From Zingiber officinale (lineage: Eukaryota; Streptophyta; Magnoliopsida; Zingiberales; Zingiberaceae): 64,000 bases of DNA. The stretch covers positions 161,708,209 through 161,772,208 of the forward strand of contig NC_055988.1 of the NCBI RefSeq assembly GCF_018446385.1, written 5' to 3'. Below the pieces are notes generated by a model. That model was not told the DNA's origin and did not search any database. It saw only the letters and a program-made list of their open reading frames with translations. Positions 12,179 through 22,539 of this stretch are shown here, in pieces (position 1 is the stretch's first letter; each line of letters begins with the position of its first letter). The translations under genes were made by a program, and so were the position numbers.

Positions 12179-13865
12179 GATGTTTGACAAAACTCATAAT
12201 CAAACTTAGGTTTTCTAATGTTCTTCCTTGAACATTCTCCCCAAACCTACACTCTCCCCCTTTTTGACACACATCAAAAAGAGTGAATCAAGGTCAAGAG
12301 TTTCTTTCTAATGAAGGTCCCATACTTTTCATTGAAACCCTTAATTTCCCCCTTGATACTAAGGTCAACAATTAACTTAGTGATAATCCCATATCACTCA
12401 AGTCTTTAGGAGTAAAAACTCCCCCTAAAAGTCAACTCCCCTTGACTAATAGGTAAAATTCCCCCTAAAGGTCAACTTCCACTTGACCATTGCACCAACA
12501 ATGTCTTGGAGAGTTTCAAACCTTTAGAAATCCAAAACACCAACTTCATTGCTGAAATTTTAGAAATTTCAGACAGCGCAGTCGAAACTGGCACGCCCTG
12601 ATCGGTCACCAGACCGATCAGGTCTTCCCTGGATCGGTCACAGTGACCGATCCACAACTGCCTGGACCGATCAGACTCCCTTCTGATCGGTCCACAACCT
12701 CTGATATCAGTTTCTGAATTTCTTTCCGAAATTCAGAAACCCCTACAAAATTCCAGAAAATTCCAGAAATTATAAAAACTTTGAGGATGCATTCCTCATA
12801 ACATATACTATCAAGGAAAAATAGTTTTCTATGAAAATATCTTCCATTTTTCAATCTTGATACAAAGTTCAAAAGTCTTTGAAATAGCTCAAAGTTAACT
12901 CATTTTTGTATCACTTTGCTCAATGATGAGAGCTATCACTAGAAAAGCTTCATCAAGGTTTTTCAAATCAATTTTAAAATGATTTTAAACCCTTTAATTT
13001 GGGACCACAATCTTAAGGCTAAATGTACATGACTTGTACACAAGCTTTCCCTATGATCCCCAATTAGAATTAGGCTCATCTAGGTACAAGAACTATGCAC
13101 CTTGATCATAACTCACAATCCTAATATCTCACACACATCTAAGGTGTATCAAACACATCCAAGTCAATTTTGATGTGAGATATGAGTTTAGGTTAGCTTA
13201 ATCTAAGTTCTCATGCATTTTTCTAAATAACAATTTGATCTCCATATCAAATTGTGTTTTAGTCCTTAAATCAATTTCATTGATCATTAATGCACAAGAT
13301 GATGACATGGCATATAATTTTATCATAAATGGAAACATGTGCCAATGTCATGATGTCATGGCATAAAGTATGAAACTTAAATAAATTATGACATTTAACT
13401 AACCTAAGCATTATCATGACATTTTAAATGATCATAAAATAAATATGATGTCATGACATGGCATATGGCAAACAATACATGACAAATAATATATAAAGGT
13501 ATAGAAAATACCTAATTCTAGCCTTAGTTGCCATTTTTGATAATTTTGATCATTTTGTCATAGGTTATATATTCCTAAGTGTAATAGACCTAGCATCTTA
13601 TACCAAAGATTTTTAGATCACTATGTGCCAATTAGATTGACTCTAGGAAATTCCTCAAATTTGATTGGCACATTCTAATCACCTTAGGAATAATTCTTAA
13701 TTTCATTTTCAAGGCTTGATTATACCTTGAAAAATCCTAAAGTGTCACCTTTTGCCATGATTAGGTTAACTACTTATTCAAGTAAGGTTGGCACACCCTA
13801 ACTAATCTAGCATGATGAAATCACGCTCCTAGGAACCCAATACCTATTGGAGCTCATTGGGTTCA
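12179..13865 (-). other. Post-gag region of element B
   Basis: No gene is supported in this stretch. At 12597-12700 it carries a second, smaller cluster of the GATCGGTC/GACCGATC palindrome that is otherwise in the LTR. It also has several GTCATGACAT-like repeats at 13310-13480. Confidence 0.55.
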
Positions 13866-15288
13866 CTAAGTATTCACTAGGGATGACTTCCCTATCCACA
13901 CCCTTCTAATGACCCTCCTAGGCTTTGAAGCCTTGGTCATTTGGGACTCATCAAGATCAACTCTAGGGGTGACTCCCCTTGTGACCTTGGTGATGGTCTT
14001 CCTTGCCCTAGATTTTGTTCCATAATCTAATGGAACATTGTGATAAGTGGGCTTGACCACTTGGGACTTAGGTTTGTGACCCAAACCTTTCATGTCCTTG
14101 GACATTGGTTTTTGACCCTTAAACCCTAGAGATGACTTCTCCAAGTTCTTAAGAGCCTTTTCCAAAGTATCAAGTCTTGACCTCAAGACTTGATTCTCCT
14201 TCTCTAATACCTCAATTTTTAATTTTTCATTTTTCTTTGAGGTATTCCTAGGCATGTGTCTAGTTATTTTGGGATTCCTACCTAGGTTTTCCTTAACCTT
14301 AGATGAGTCAATTCTAGGGTTGGTTTTTCTAGTATTGTCCTTATCTAGACTAACATGTTTGGCACCTAAGCACGTGTATCGGTTACTATAGTTATCATGC
14401 TTATCATCATTGGCAATTGCAATAAAGCTACTAGCATGTTTCTTATTAGAATTGCAATAATGTGCCTTAAAGGGTACCTTAGGGTTTGCCTTAGCTCCCC
14501 CTATAGACGTGCTCGGTCTCTTGTCCTTGTGAGATTGCCTCCCCCTCGGACATTGGCTCCTATAGTGTCCCCTTCGCTTGCATTGGAAGCACACCACGTG
14601 CTCCTTGCGCTTGCGTGTTGGGACTCCAGCTTCCTTGACCTTTGGCGCCGGTGGAGTCTTTCTAACCCTCTTTGGACACTTACTCTTGTAATGTCCAAAT
14701 TCCCTACACTCAAAGCACATTATGTGTAATTTGCTAGAAACTAAATGGCTTGAGTTACCTAGAGTTGAGGATGGATGAACGCTCTCTCCTTCATCCTGGC
14801 CTTCTGGAGGTAGAAGCTTCTTCTTCTTGCTCCGAACTTGAAGAAGAACTCTCCTCCTCTTCTTCTTTAGATGTTGAGTGGCCCTCAACTTCTAAATCCA
14901 TTCCTCCATGAAGTGAGCTACTTGGCTCACTTGACTCCTCTTCATGACTTGAAGTGGAGTTCTCCTCATGGAACTTTGCCAAGTTGTTCCACAACTCCTT
15001 GGCATCGTTATATCCACCTATCCTACACAAAACATCATTAGGTAAAGAAAATTCAAAAATTTTCAATACCTCCTCGTTGACTAGGGATTGGTGGACTTGT
15101 TCCTTGTTCCACTCCTTCTTCTCTAGGGTTTCTCCTTTCTTGTCCATCGGAGGCTTGAAACCTAATTGAACACAACTCCAATTTTCAAGGTTAGTCATAA
15201 GAAAGTACTTCATTCTTACCTTCCAAAACGTGAAGTCGTCGCGATCGTAGAAAGGTGGAATTGTGACGTCTTCTCCAAATAACTCCAT
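13866..15288 (-). pseudogene. Copia-type gag of element B, one frameshift
   Basis: The N-terminal frame (15288 down to 14791) starts MELFGEDVTIPPF and is a UBN2/gag-2 type capsid domain with an acidic, serine-rich tail. The second frame (from about 14830 down to 13866) carries two CCHC knuckles, CFECREFGHYKSKC and CFQCKRRGHYRSQC. It also has a Leu/Glu/Lys coiled coil around 14160-14260 and a basic C-terminus. The two frames overlap near 14800-14830 and differ by one frame, so a single frameshift is inferred; no other stop breaks the protein. Both knuckles are complete. In a fully active relative this would be one capsid-nucleocapsid protein. No pol follows it. Confidence 0.85.
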
Positions 15289-15336
15289 TCTCTAGCTCGT
15301 GCTCCCCCGGGTGTTGATCGAACGAAGAGCAACCTG

Positions 15337-15348
15337 GCTCTGATACCA
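15337..15348 (-). other. Primer-binding site of element B
   Basis: On the minus strand this reads TGGTATCAGAGC, the sequence used by many plant Copia elements for initiator-Met tRNA priming. It is two bases from the end of the right LTR. Confidence 0.88.
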
Positions 15349-15350
15349 CT

Positions 15351-17592
15351 TGTTAGGATCGTCGTACTCGGCTAGAGAGGGGGGTGTGAATAGCCGACCC
15401 CAAATTCTTCGCGTTTCTTCCTACGATTAGGGTTAGCGCAGCGGAAATAACTAAATAGAAACGCAAAAAGGAAAGATCAAACCTCAAACTCGAACTCGAC
15501 GATGTAACGAGGTTCGGAGATGAAACTCCTACTCCTCGGCCTGTCCGTAAGGTGGACGAAGCCTATCAATCCGTCGGTGGATGAGTCCCCGGAAAATCGG
15601 CTAATAAGAACTCCTTCTGGGTGGAGAAACCTCACCACAAACTCTTGCAACAGCAAGATCAGAGTACAAGTACAAGAAGCACAGCAAGATACAAATATAA
15701 AGATGAATGTAACAACTCTTGCTTGCCTTCTCGTCGTCGACTGAAATCTGTAGATGAAGCACCAACTTCACAGAATCACAGCAGCAGCTGAAACCAGTCG
15801 AAGAAGTCGAGGAAGCTCACGCGAAGCTTCGGAAGCGAGCTTAACAAAGCTCTAGAACAGCAGAAGCAATAACTTGTAGAAGCAAGAAGATCAAGAAGAA
15901 GCAGAAGCTTCGGAGAGGAAGAAGAAGATGACTGTAGCAGCCCTCGATCTCCTTTTATAACCTGCATCCACCTGCGAAGAAGAAGCCAGAAGACAGCAGA
16001 AGACAGAAGACCGTTGTGAGCCAACGGATAGTTCTGGACCGATCAGGCTCCAACCTGATCGGTCCACACTGTCCCTGATCGGTCCACACTGTCCCTGATC
16101 GGTCTTGGGGACCGATCAGGCTAAGCATGGACCGATCAGGCTATGTCCTGATCGGTCCAGGGACCGATCAGCATGCATGTCCCTTCCTTTTTCTCCCGAA
16201 CTTCTTGCCTTCTGATCGTTGTTTCCTGATCGGTCTGCAGACCGATCAGATAACACTCAGTAGGCTACTGTTTGGTTACTGATCGGTCACCAGACCGATC
16301 CAGATACCCAATGTATCACTGGATCGATCCACTGATCGATCCAGAGCTTGGTTTTTGCCCAAACCAAGTCCCAAGCCTTCCAAACCAACATCCGGTCAAC
16401 CTTGACCTGTTGGTACATCATGCTTAGCATCCGGTCACTCCCTTGACCTGCTAAGACTCCCCACCAAGTGTCCGGTCAATCCCTTTGACCCACTTGGACT
16501 TTTCTCTTCGTGCCAAGTATCCGGTCACTCCCTTGACCTACTTGACCTTCTCGACACCAGATGTCCGATCACCCTTGATCCATCTGGATTTTCCCTTGCC
16601 CGGCTTCACTCACCAGGACTTTCACCTAGCTTCACTATCTAGGATTTTCACCTAGCTCCACTCACTAGGATTTTCACCTAGCTTCACTCACCAGGATTTC
16701 CAATCTGCCCGGCTTCACTCACCAGGACTTTCCAACTGCCTGGCTTCACTCACCAGGACTTTCCCACTGCCTGGCTTCACTCACCAGGACTTTCACCTAG
16801 CTTCACTCACTAGGGTTTTCACAACTGCTTGGCTTCACTCACCAGGACTTTCCCACTGCCTGGCTTCACTCACCAGGACTTATCCGTCTGTCTGGCTTCA
16901 CTCACCAGGACTTTCCACATCCGGTCCAGAAAACGTGCTACCGAGCCCTCTCTGACCACAGTTCGGGGAACGAGCTACCGAGCCCTCTTCGACTTCCATC
17001 CGGTCCAGAGAACGAGCTCCCGAGCCCTCTCTGACCACAGTCCGGAGAATGAGCTACCGAGCCCTCTCCGACTTCCCATGTGCCAAGCTTCCATACTTGG
17101 ACTTCTCCGTGCCAAGTCTCCATACTTGGACTTTTCCCGTGCCAAGCTCCCTGCTTAGACTTTTCACCATGCCAAACTCCCTGCTTGGACTTTTCACCAT
17201 GCCAAACTCCCTGCTTGGACTTTTCCCATGCCAAGCTCCCTGCTTGGACTTTTCACCATGCCAAACTCCCTGCTTGGACTTTTCACCATGCCAAACTCCC
17301 TGCTTGGACTTTTCCCATGCCAAGCTCCCTGCTTGGACTTTTCCAGTGCCAAGCTCCCTGCTTGGACTTTTCCGAGTCAGGTCAACTCACCTCGGGTCAA
17401 CCAGGTCAACCTTGACCACGGGTTGCACCCACAATCTCCCAAGCTTGTATCCTTGTAAAACATCAAGATACAACTTTTCTGTTCACGTCAAACATTGTCA
17501 AACATAACTCGTCAAACATCAAAACACAACTCGAGTCAAGTCAACTCGAGTCTGGTCAACCAGGTCAACCTTGACCTAAGGTTGCACCAACA
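15351..17592 (-). repeat. Right LTR (biological 5' LTR) of element B
   Basis: It aligns with the left LTR over its whole length. Its palindrome array (16036-16345) and CTTCACTCACC array (16596-16916) are shorter, while the 30-bp array (17076-17372) is almost unchanged. The minus-strand TATA box is near 15953. It ends CACCAACA, followed by the CCAAA duplication. Confidence 0.9.
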
Positions 17593-17597
17593 CCAAA

Positions 17598-18086
17598 GAG
17601 TCTCACTCTTTGGATTTGTCTTCACTTTGCATTGAAATTGGATCTTTATTGAGCTTGGCCAACTTACTCTATAACTCCTTGGCATCTTGGTATGCACCTA
17701 TATTGCACAAGATATTGTTAGATAATAAATTAATTAAAATTTTAGTTACCTTATCATGAACCTTAGATCTCTTTGTTTCTCGATCCATTTACTCTTCCGA
17801 AGAGCTTCTCCCTTTTTTCTTTAGTAGTTTCAAATCCTTCCATTAGAGCAATGATCTTCATTCCTAATTTTCAAATATCAAAGCCTCCTAATACAAAGGG
17901 TGGAGGTATTTGGATGTCATATCCTAATTCATCCTAAGGCTCCATTGTGAAGTTGAGCTCCTCAGATAATTAGTCCTGTGACTTGTTGATATCAAGGACT
18001 CAAAATCTCAACTTCTTATTCTTTCCCTAGCTTAAGCTTCTTTCGGCAATTAGTCCGATGAAGATTGGTCTCACTCTAATACCACT
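17598..18086 (-). pseudogene. N-terminal gag relic and primer site of element A
   Basis: On the minus strand this continues the gag of A beyond element B. A GAYQDAKELWSKLA-like segment near 17660-17700 corresponds to GGYNDAKELWNNLA in the gag of B. A degenerate primer-binding site (AGTGGTATTAGAGTG on the minus strand) lies at about 18072-18086, next to the right LTR. Several stops break the frame. Confidence 0.65.
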
Positions 18087-19969
18087 TGTTAAGACCCATG
18101 TGAACTAAAGGGGGAGGGTGAATAGCTCTGATCGCTTTGTCTCAATCTTGTACTTGTCATTTGAATACGCAATGAAAACCTTAATTCAAACTCGACTTCA
18201 CAAGTACAACACTTGGATTTTACTTAGTGCTACCTCCTTAAGATGACTAATCCAAGATTCACTCTTCGCTAACAACTTCTACTAAGAACTTCCTCCTTCT
18301 CAAAAATCTTTCGAAGGCGGAGAAGTCTTTTACAAGCTTAAGCACAAGAATACAACAAGAAACGAGAATGCAAAGACAAATGAAATCAAAAATGACTTTA
18401 CATTCAAAACTTTACTTTTCTTAATCTTTTGTTGCTTGGAAATGCCTCTTGTCGATTTGAAAATATAACAACACTTTACTCCAAAACCCCCCAGAATTGG
18501 CAATGAGAATCCTCCTGGAAATCCCCTTTATATGAATGTTGTTCAAGATAAAAAATGTATTTCAACTATTTGTGACATATAACTATACTCGTGAATTTTT
18601 ATCGAGTTTTGGTCTACTGCCTTTGTTTTCTGCTGCGTTAGATTTTTGTTGTGGGTTTAAGTTTTCCGTTGTATTAGTGGAGTAGGTTTTATTTAAATAA
18701 ACTGTGTGGTTGTGTCAGTCAAATGCTGAGTTAATATAAACTGCATGGATTGTTAGTTATTTTTATTGTTATTGTTCCGGCCGTGTTGGCCAAGGTTTGT
18801 GTGGCCCTGAGGGCTTTGTAGGAATGTTTTGATAGTCACCTGTACAGAGGAGATGCTGCTAAAATTTTCTCAGGCAAGGACTCCCCCGAGGCGTGACAAC
18901 TTTACTCCAAAACCCTCAAGAATCGGCAATGAGAATCCTCCTGGAAATTCCCTTTATATGAATGTCGTTCAAGTTAAAAAAATGTCTCATAATCGATTGG
19001 TCTTAACTTCAATCAATTGTCATGTCACATCTGACCATTCAAAACTACAAAACGACTATTTTTCGCCTGACCAATCAATTGGTAAGTCACACCAATCGAT
19101 TGCTTAGCCTCTAATCAATTCCAAGACCTGCTATTCACTAGGAATAAGTTGATCAATCGATCGATTGCTGCCAATCGATTCCGAAATCTTCTGTTCTCTC
19201 GAGAAAGTACTCCTAATCAATTAGTGATGCTAATTGATTGTCCCAATCAATTTCGGCGCTTTTTGTGCTCTCGAAATAAGCTTCCAATCGATTGCTTTGG
19301 GCTAATCGATTACACCAATCGATTACCCAATCCTAAACCTTGAATCTGAGTTTAGGGTTTACCAATCAATTGTCACCTCTCGTCAATCGATGGTAACCCT
19401 AAATTCAACTTTTCCAAGGCAGAATTCGCATCTTACTTGGTATCCGATTGAGCTCAACCTGCCAGGACTTGCTCTGTTCAACATTCAATCATCCGTGACT
19501 TGTTGAGACTTTTCATTGTCCAATATCCGATCAACCTTAACCTATCATGACTTTCTCATTAAATGTTCGATTAACCTTTGATTCACTTAGATTTTCCTCT
19601 TGTCAATTTTTTATGGAACTTTTGATTATCAAATGTCTGATCCTCCTTAACTTACTTGGACTTTCTTTTACCAACTTCCTGTTAGATTTTTGATCACCAA
19701 GTATCTAGTCCTATGTGATCCACTTGGACTTTTTCCTTATCAATGTCAACTTCCTATTAGACTTTCGATCATCTATCCGTTTCTCGATGACTCACTTAAA
19801 TTTTTTTTCTTATCAACTTCTGTTGGACTTCCAATGATCATTTAATATTTGGTCAATCTTAACTTACTTGACATCTTACTAATATATTGGCCGAATATTA
19901 AAATCTAAACTCAAGTCAACTCAAATTTATAACTTGATCAACTTTGGCTCGAGATCAATTGCACCAGTA
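18087..19969 (-). repeat. Right LTR (biological 5' LTR) of element A
   Basis: It begins TGTTAAGACCC after the primer site and ends GCACCAGTA, a decayed form of CACCAACA. It holds the CAATCGATTG palindrome array (18985-19400) and a foreign block at about 18557-18895. The foreign block is flanked by an 88-bp direct duplication of LTR sequence (18469-18556 and 18895-18982). Confidence 0.72.
18557..18895 (+). mobile_element. Fragment of a different LTR inside the LTR of element A
   Basis: The block is unlike the surrounding LTR. Its end (GGACTCCCCCGAGGCGTGACA) and the GTGGCCCTGAGGGCTTTGTA part resemble the 3' portion of Ty3-type LTRs, recognised from memory. It has no visible 5-bp target duplication; instead LTR-A sequence of 88 bp is repeated on both sides. 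Confidence 0.45.
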
Positions 19970-21536
19970 AGAATTTCCTTACCATTTATATGTTTACAAC
20001 TGGGCATGCTTCAAGCAAAGCGAGACTATATTGGTGAAAGCCCCTCAGAATCCCTACTAGCCAGAGACTCCTAACAGTCCGTACTGACACAACCCCTCAT
20101 CCCTAGATCCAACAACTCTAGGACGTCCTACCTTGATCATATATTAAAAGGGTTAGTAGTGGTAAAGGAAGCCTCTAATTCTCTGTAGCTTTGTTTCTCT
20201 CTCCATTCCATTTTCTCACCTAACCTCTCTTTTGAAAATTAACTTAAGCATTAGAGGGGTTTATTGTTTCGCGATGCCCCTTTACACTTGTTGATCTACC
20301 TAAATTCATTCACATTGTTGGGGGAGGCACTCACAACTGAAGTATCCAACAAGGAGATGGATTTCGCCGCATCAAGAAAGGAACATTTATATATATATTG
20401 GACGATGATAATTCACACTTCAGTAGGATTATATCGGATGATGATCCAAAAGGGAAAGCAACATTTATGCACATTCAAACTTGCATGTTGCTTATCAAAA
20501 ACACCATTTACCACTGAGAAACAAGAACGGAAAAAAAAACAAAAAGCATTTTTGTATCTCAAGTAATGCTTTCCTATGAATTTCACAGTTAAAAGACAAC
20601 CACAAGCCATGATCAAACTAAATAAAAGAAAGCAACCGCGGTTGACTTATTTTCACAGCTAGCCGACAGCCATGGGCCACAGAGGCGACTCCATATAATA
20701 AAGTTCCATGCCATAAAGCTTATTGGCAATGTGAAAGCTAACTTCAAGTCGAAGACAAAAGGCAACTTCCCTTGTCAAATACGTTTGGTCTTGCCATATT
20801 TTCCTTCACTTGGACCTATCAACAGTTGGCTCACGTACGCAATAGAATAGAAACATTTTGTTGACTTGTAATTTCTATCCCAACTCATTTGTTTGTAATA
20901 GCTAGCATTGTGTCACTTACGTTGTTGCAAGTCAATTCTTGAGATGGAGCTTATGCCATTGGCCTTGATTCCTTTCCCATTGATTTGAGTTGTATATGGC
21001 AATTGTCGTTCTCACTCAAAGAAAGTTGACATGACGATGGATAAAGAGGAGTATGTACTCTTGGACTTTTAATTAGTGATGAAGGAATTTAGATGGCACA
21101 TATTAAGTTAACTAGTTGAATCTTAATAGGAGAAATAGAAGAATTTGGGTCTGGATTTGAACAAGTGATATAACATGGGCTTTCAGAAAATCCAGCCCAT
21201 TTGAAGTTATGCTCGACAAAAAATGGGTCACAACGAGCTAAGCATGGTCCAACCCGGCCCATGTGTTAATCAAGGTAGTAAGTAAGGGTTCCTACCTAGG
21301 CCAATCAATTCTAAATGTATTATTTTATATGAAGTCATGAGTGGGTATTACTTCTTGGTGTAGGGGAAGCAGCTTCGGTATGCATTGTTTGTGTGCGTGC
21401 GCATCACTCCAGCTGCTGTCGCTAGATCCAAAACCAGATTGCGAGATCCAATTACCACACCCAAAACTCCAGCCCAGTCGTGCGCGAGATCCAGCTATAT
21501 ATCGCGCCACTAATTGATAATTCAGGTAACTCCTTA
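19970..21536. other. Intergenic DNA with an LTR-like remnant
   Basis: About 19985-20300 looks like the tail of a degenerate Ty3-type LTR (a CATATATTAAAAGG-like box near 20140, then TTAACTTAAGCATTAGAGGGG). From 20300 to 21536 I see no supported gene. The short open frames there have no recognisable domain. Confidence 0.4.
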
Positions 21537-21544
21537 GCCATCGA

Positions 21545-22195
21545 TAGGGCTGTAAATGAATCAAACGTTCGTGAACAAGCTTGGTGTTCGGCTTGGTAAG
21601 AGCTTGTTTATGTTCGTTCAATATACATAAGATTAATTAAACAAACAAGCTTGAACAACTCGTTAAGCTAAACAAACAAGCTTGAACACATATGTGTTCA
21701 GCTCGTTAACGTTCGTGAACAACGTTCGTGAACAATGTTCGTGAACAACGTTCGTGAATAATGTTCGTGAACAACGTTCGTGAACAATGTTCACGAACCA
21801 TATTTATTAATAAAACTCTTTCAATATGCTAAATAAATAATAAAATAAAATAAATAAATTTAAATTATCAATCTTAATAACTAATCAAACAATTAAAAGT
21901 TTCAAACAATCAAACAAGTTTGAATCGAGAGCTTGATAACATCTAAACGAACCAAGCTCAAACCAAGCTCAAGCCAAGCTCGAACCAAGCCCAAGCCAAG
22001 CTTGAATTGAGAGCTTGATAACATCTAAACGAACCAAGCTCAAGCTCATAAAAAATAAACCAAGCCAAGCTTGAACACTCATTTCAAAAGCTTGGTTCAT
22101 TTTAAGCTCGGCTCGGCTCGGCTCGGCTCGATTATCTTATCAAATAAGCTTGAACACCCCAAAGCTCGACTCGGCTCAGCTCGTTTACAGCCCTA
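21545..22195. mobile_element. hAT-like MITE (651 bp)
   Basis: The terminal inverted repeats TAGGGCTGTAAA are perfect over 12 bp at both ends. They are flanked by a perfect 8-bp duplication GCCATCGA (21537-21544 and 22196-22203), as expected of hAT elements. No transposase is encoded. The inside has a tandem run of GTTCGTGAACAA (about 21713-21800), itself a near-palindrome, and AAGCTCGGCTCGGCTCGG runs near the right end. Confidence 0.92.
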
Positions 22196-22456
22196 GCCAT
22201 CGAAGTTGGCGAAAAGTCAAAGTAATATGATTTCTTCTACTCGATTCACAAGAAAACATCATCAGCAGGCGACACTCAAAGAGACTACGAATGATTCGTG
22301 GGAGGTGGAGGTGGTGGCGGTGGTGCGATCGAGTGGCAACCACCACATGCAATTCTTAATGCTTGCCACCACATGCAGTTCTTAATGCAAGCAATTAATC
22401 TACGTCTGCGTGCGCCGTAGATCGAATGAAATCCAATTCCCAGATCATGCCTCCTC

Positions 22457-22502
22457 AATATATATCCCATATCATTCCGGCGCTATATGTGTATATATAT
22501 AG
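22457..22502 (+). promoter_or_regulatory. Candidate TATA boxes of the SKS gene
   Basis: Two TATA-like sites precede the start codon: CAATATATATCCC at about 22457-22466 and TATATATATAG at about 22491-22501. The nearer one would leave a leader of only about 10-20 bases, so the farther one may be the functional site. The sequence cannot decide. Confidence 0.45.
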
Positions 22503-22539
22503 AGAGAGACCGCCTCCGGCCTCCCGACCTCCCATCGCC

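Larger units (their letters stand above)
9860..17592 (-). mobile_element. Element B: complete gag-only LTR element (TR-GAG type)
   Basis: The two LTRs (9860-12164 and 15351-17592) are near-identical and start TGTTAGGATC and end CACCAACA. The element is flanked by a perfect 5-bp duplication CCAAA (9855-9859 and 17593-17597). The internal 3.2 kb holds, on the minus strand, a primer-binding site, one gag with a frameshift, a spacer and a polypurine tract. No protease, integrase or reverse transcriptase is present. The LTRs differ by few point changes but by several indels in their repeat arrays, so this looks like a recent insertion. Confidence 0.92.
5830..19969 (-). mobile_element. Element A: old minus-strand Copia-type element hosting element B
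   Basis: On the minus strand the order is right LTR (18087-19969), primer-binding site, gag relics, polypurine tract and left LTR (to 6914). Element B interrupts gag. The left LTR is cut by element 1, so its far end lies outside the window. Gag has many stops and frameshifts, and no pol is visible in about 3.4 kb of internal DNA. The two-knuckle gag resembles that of B, so an older member of a family was hit by a younger one. Confidence 0.72.
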
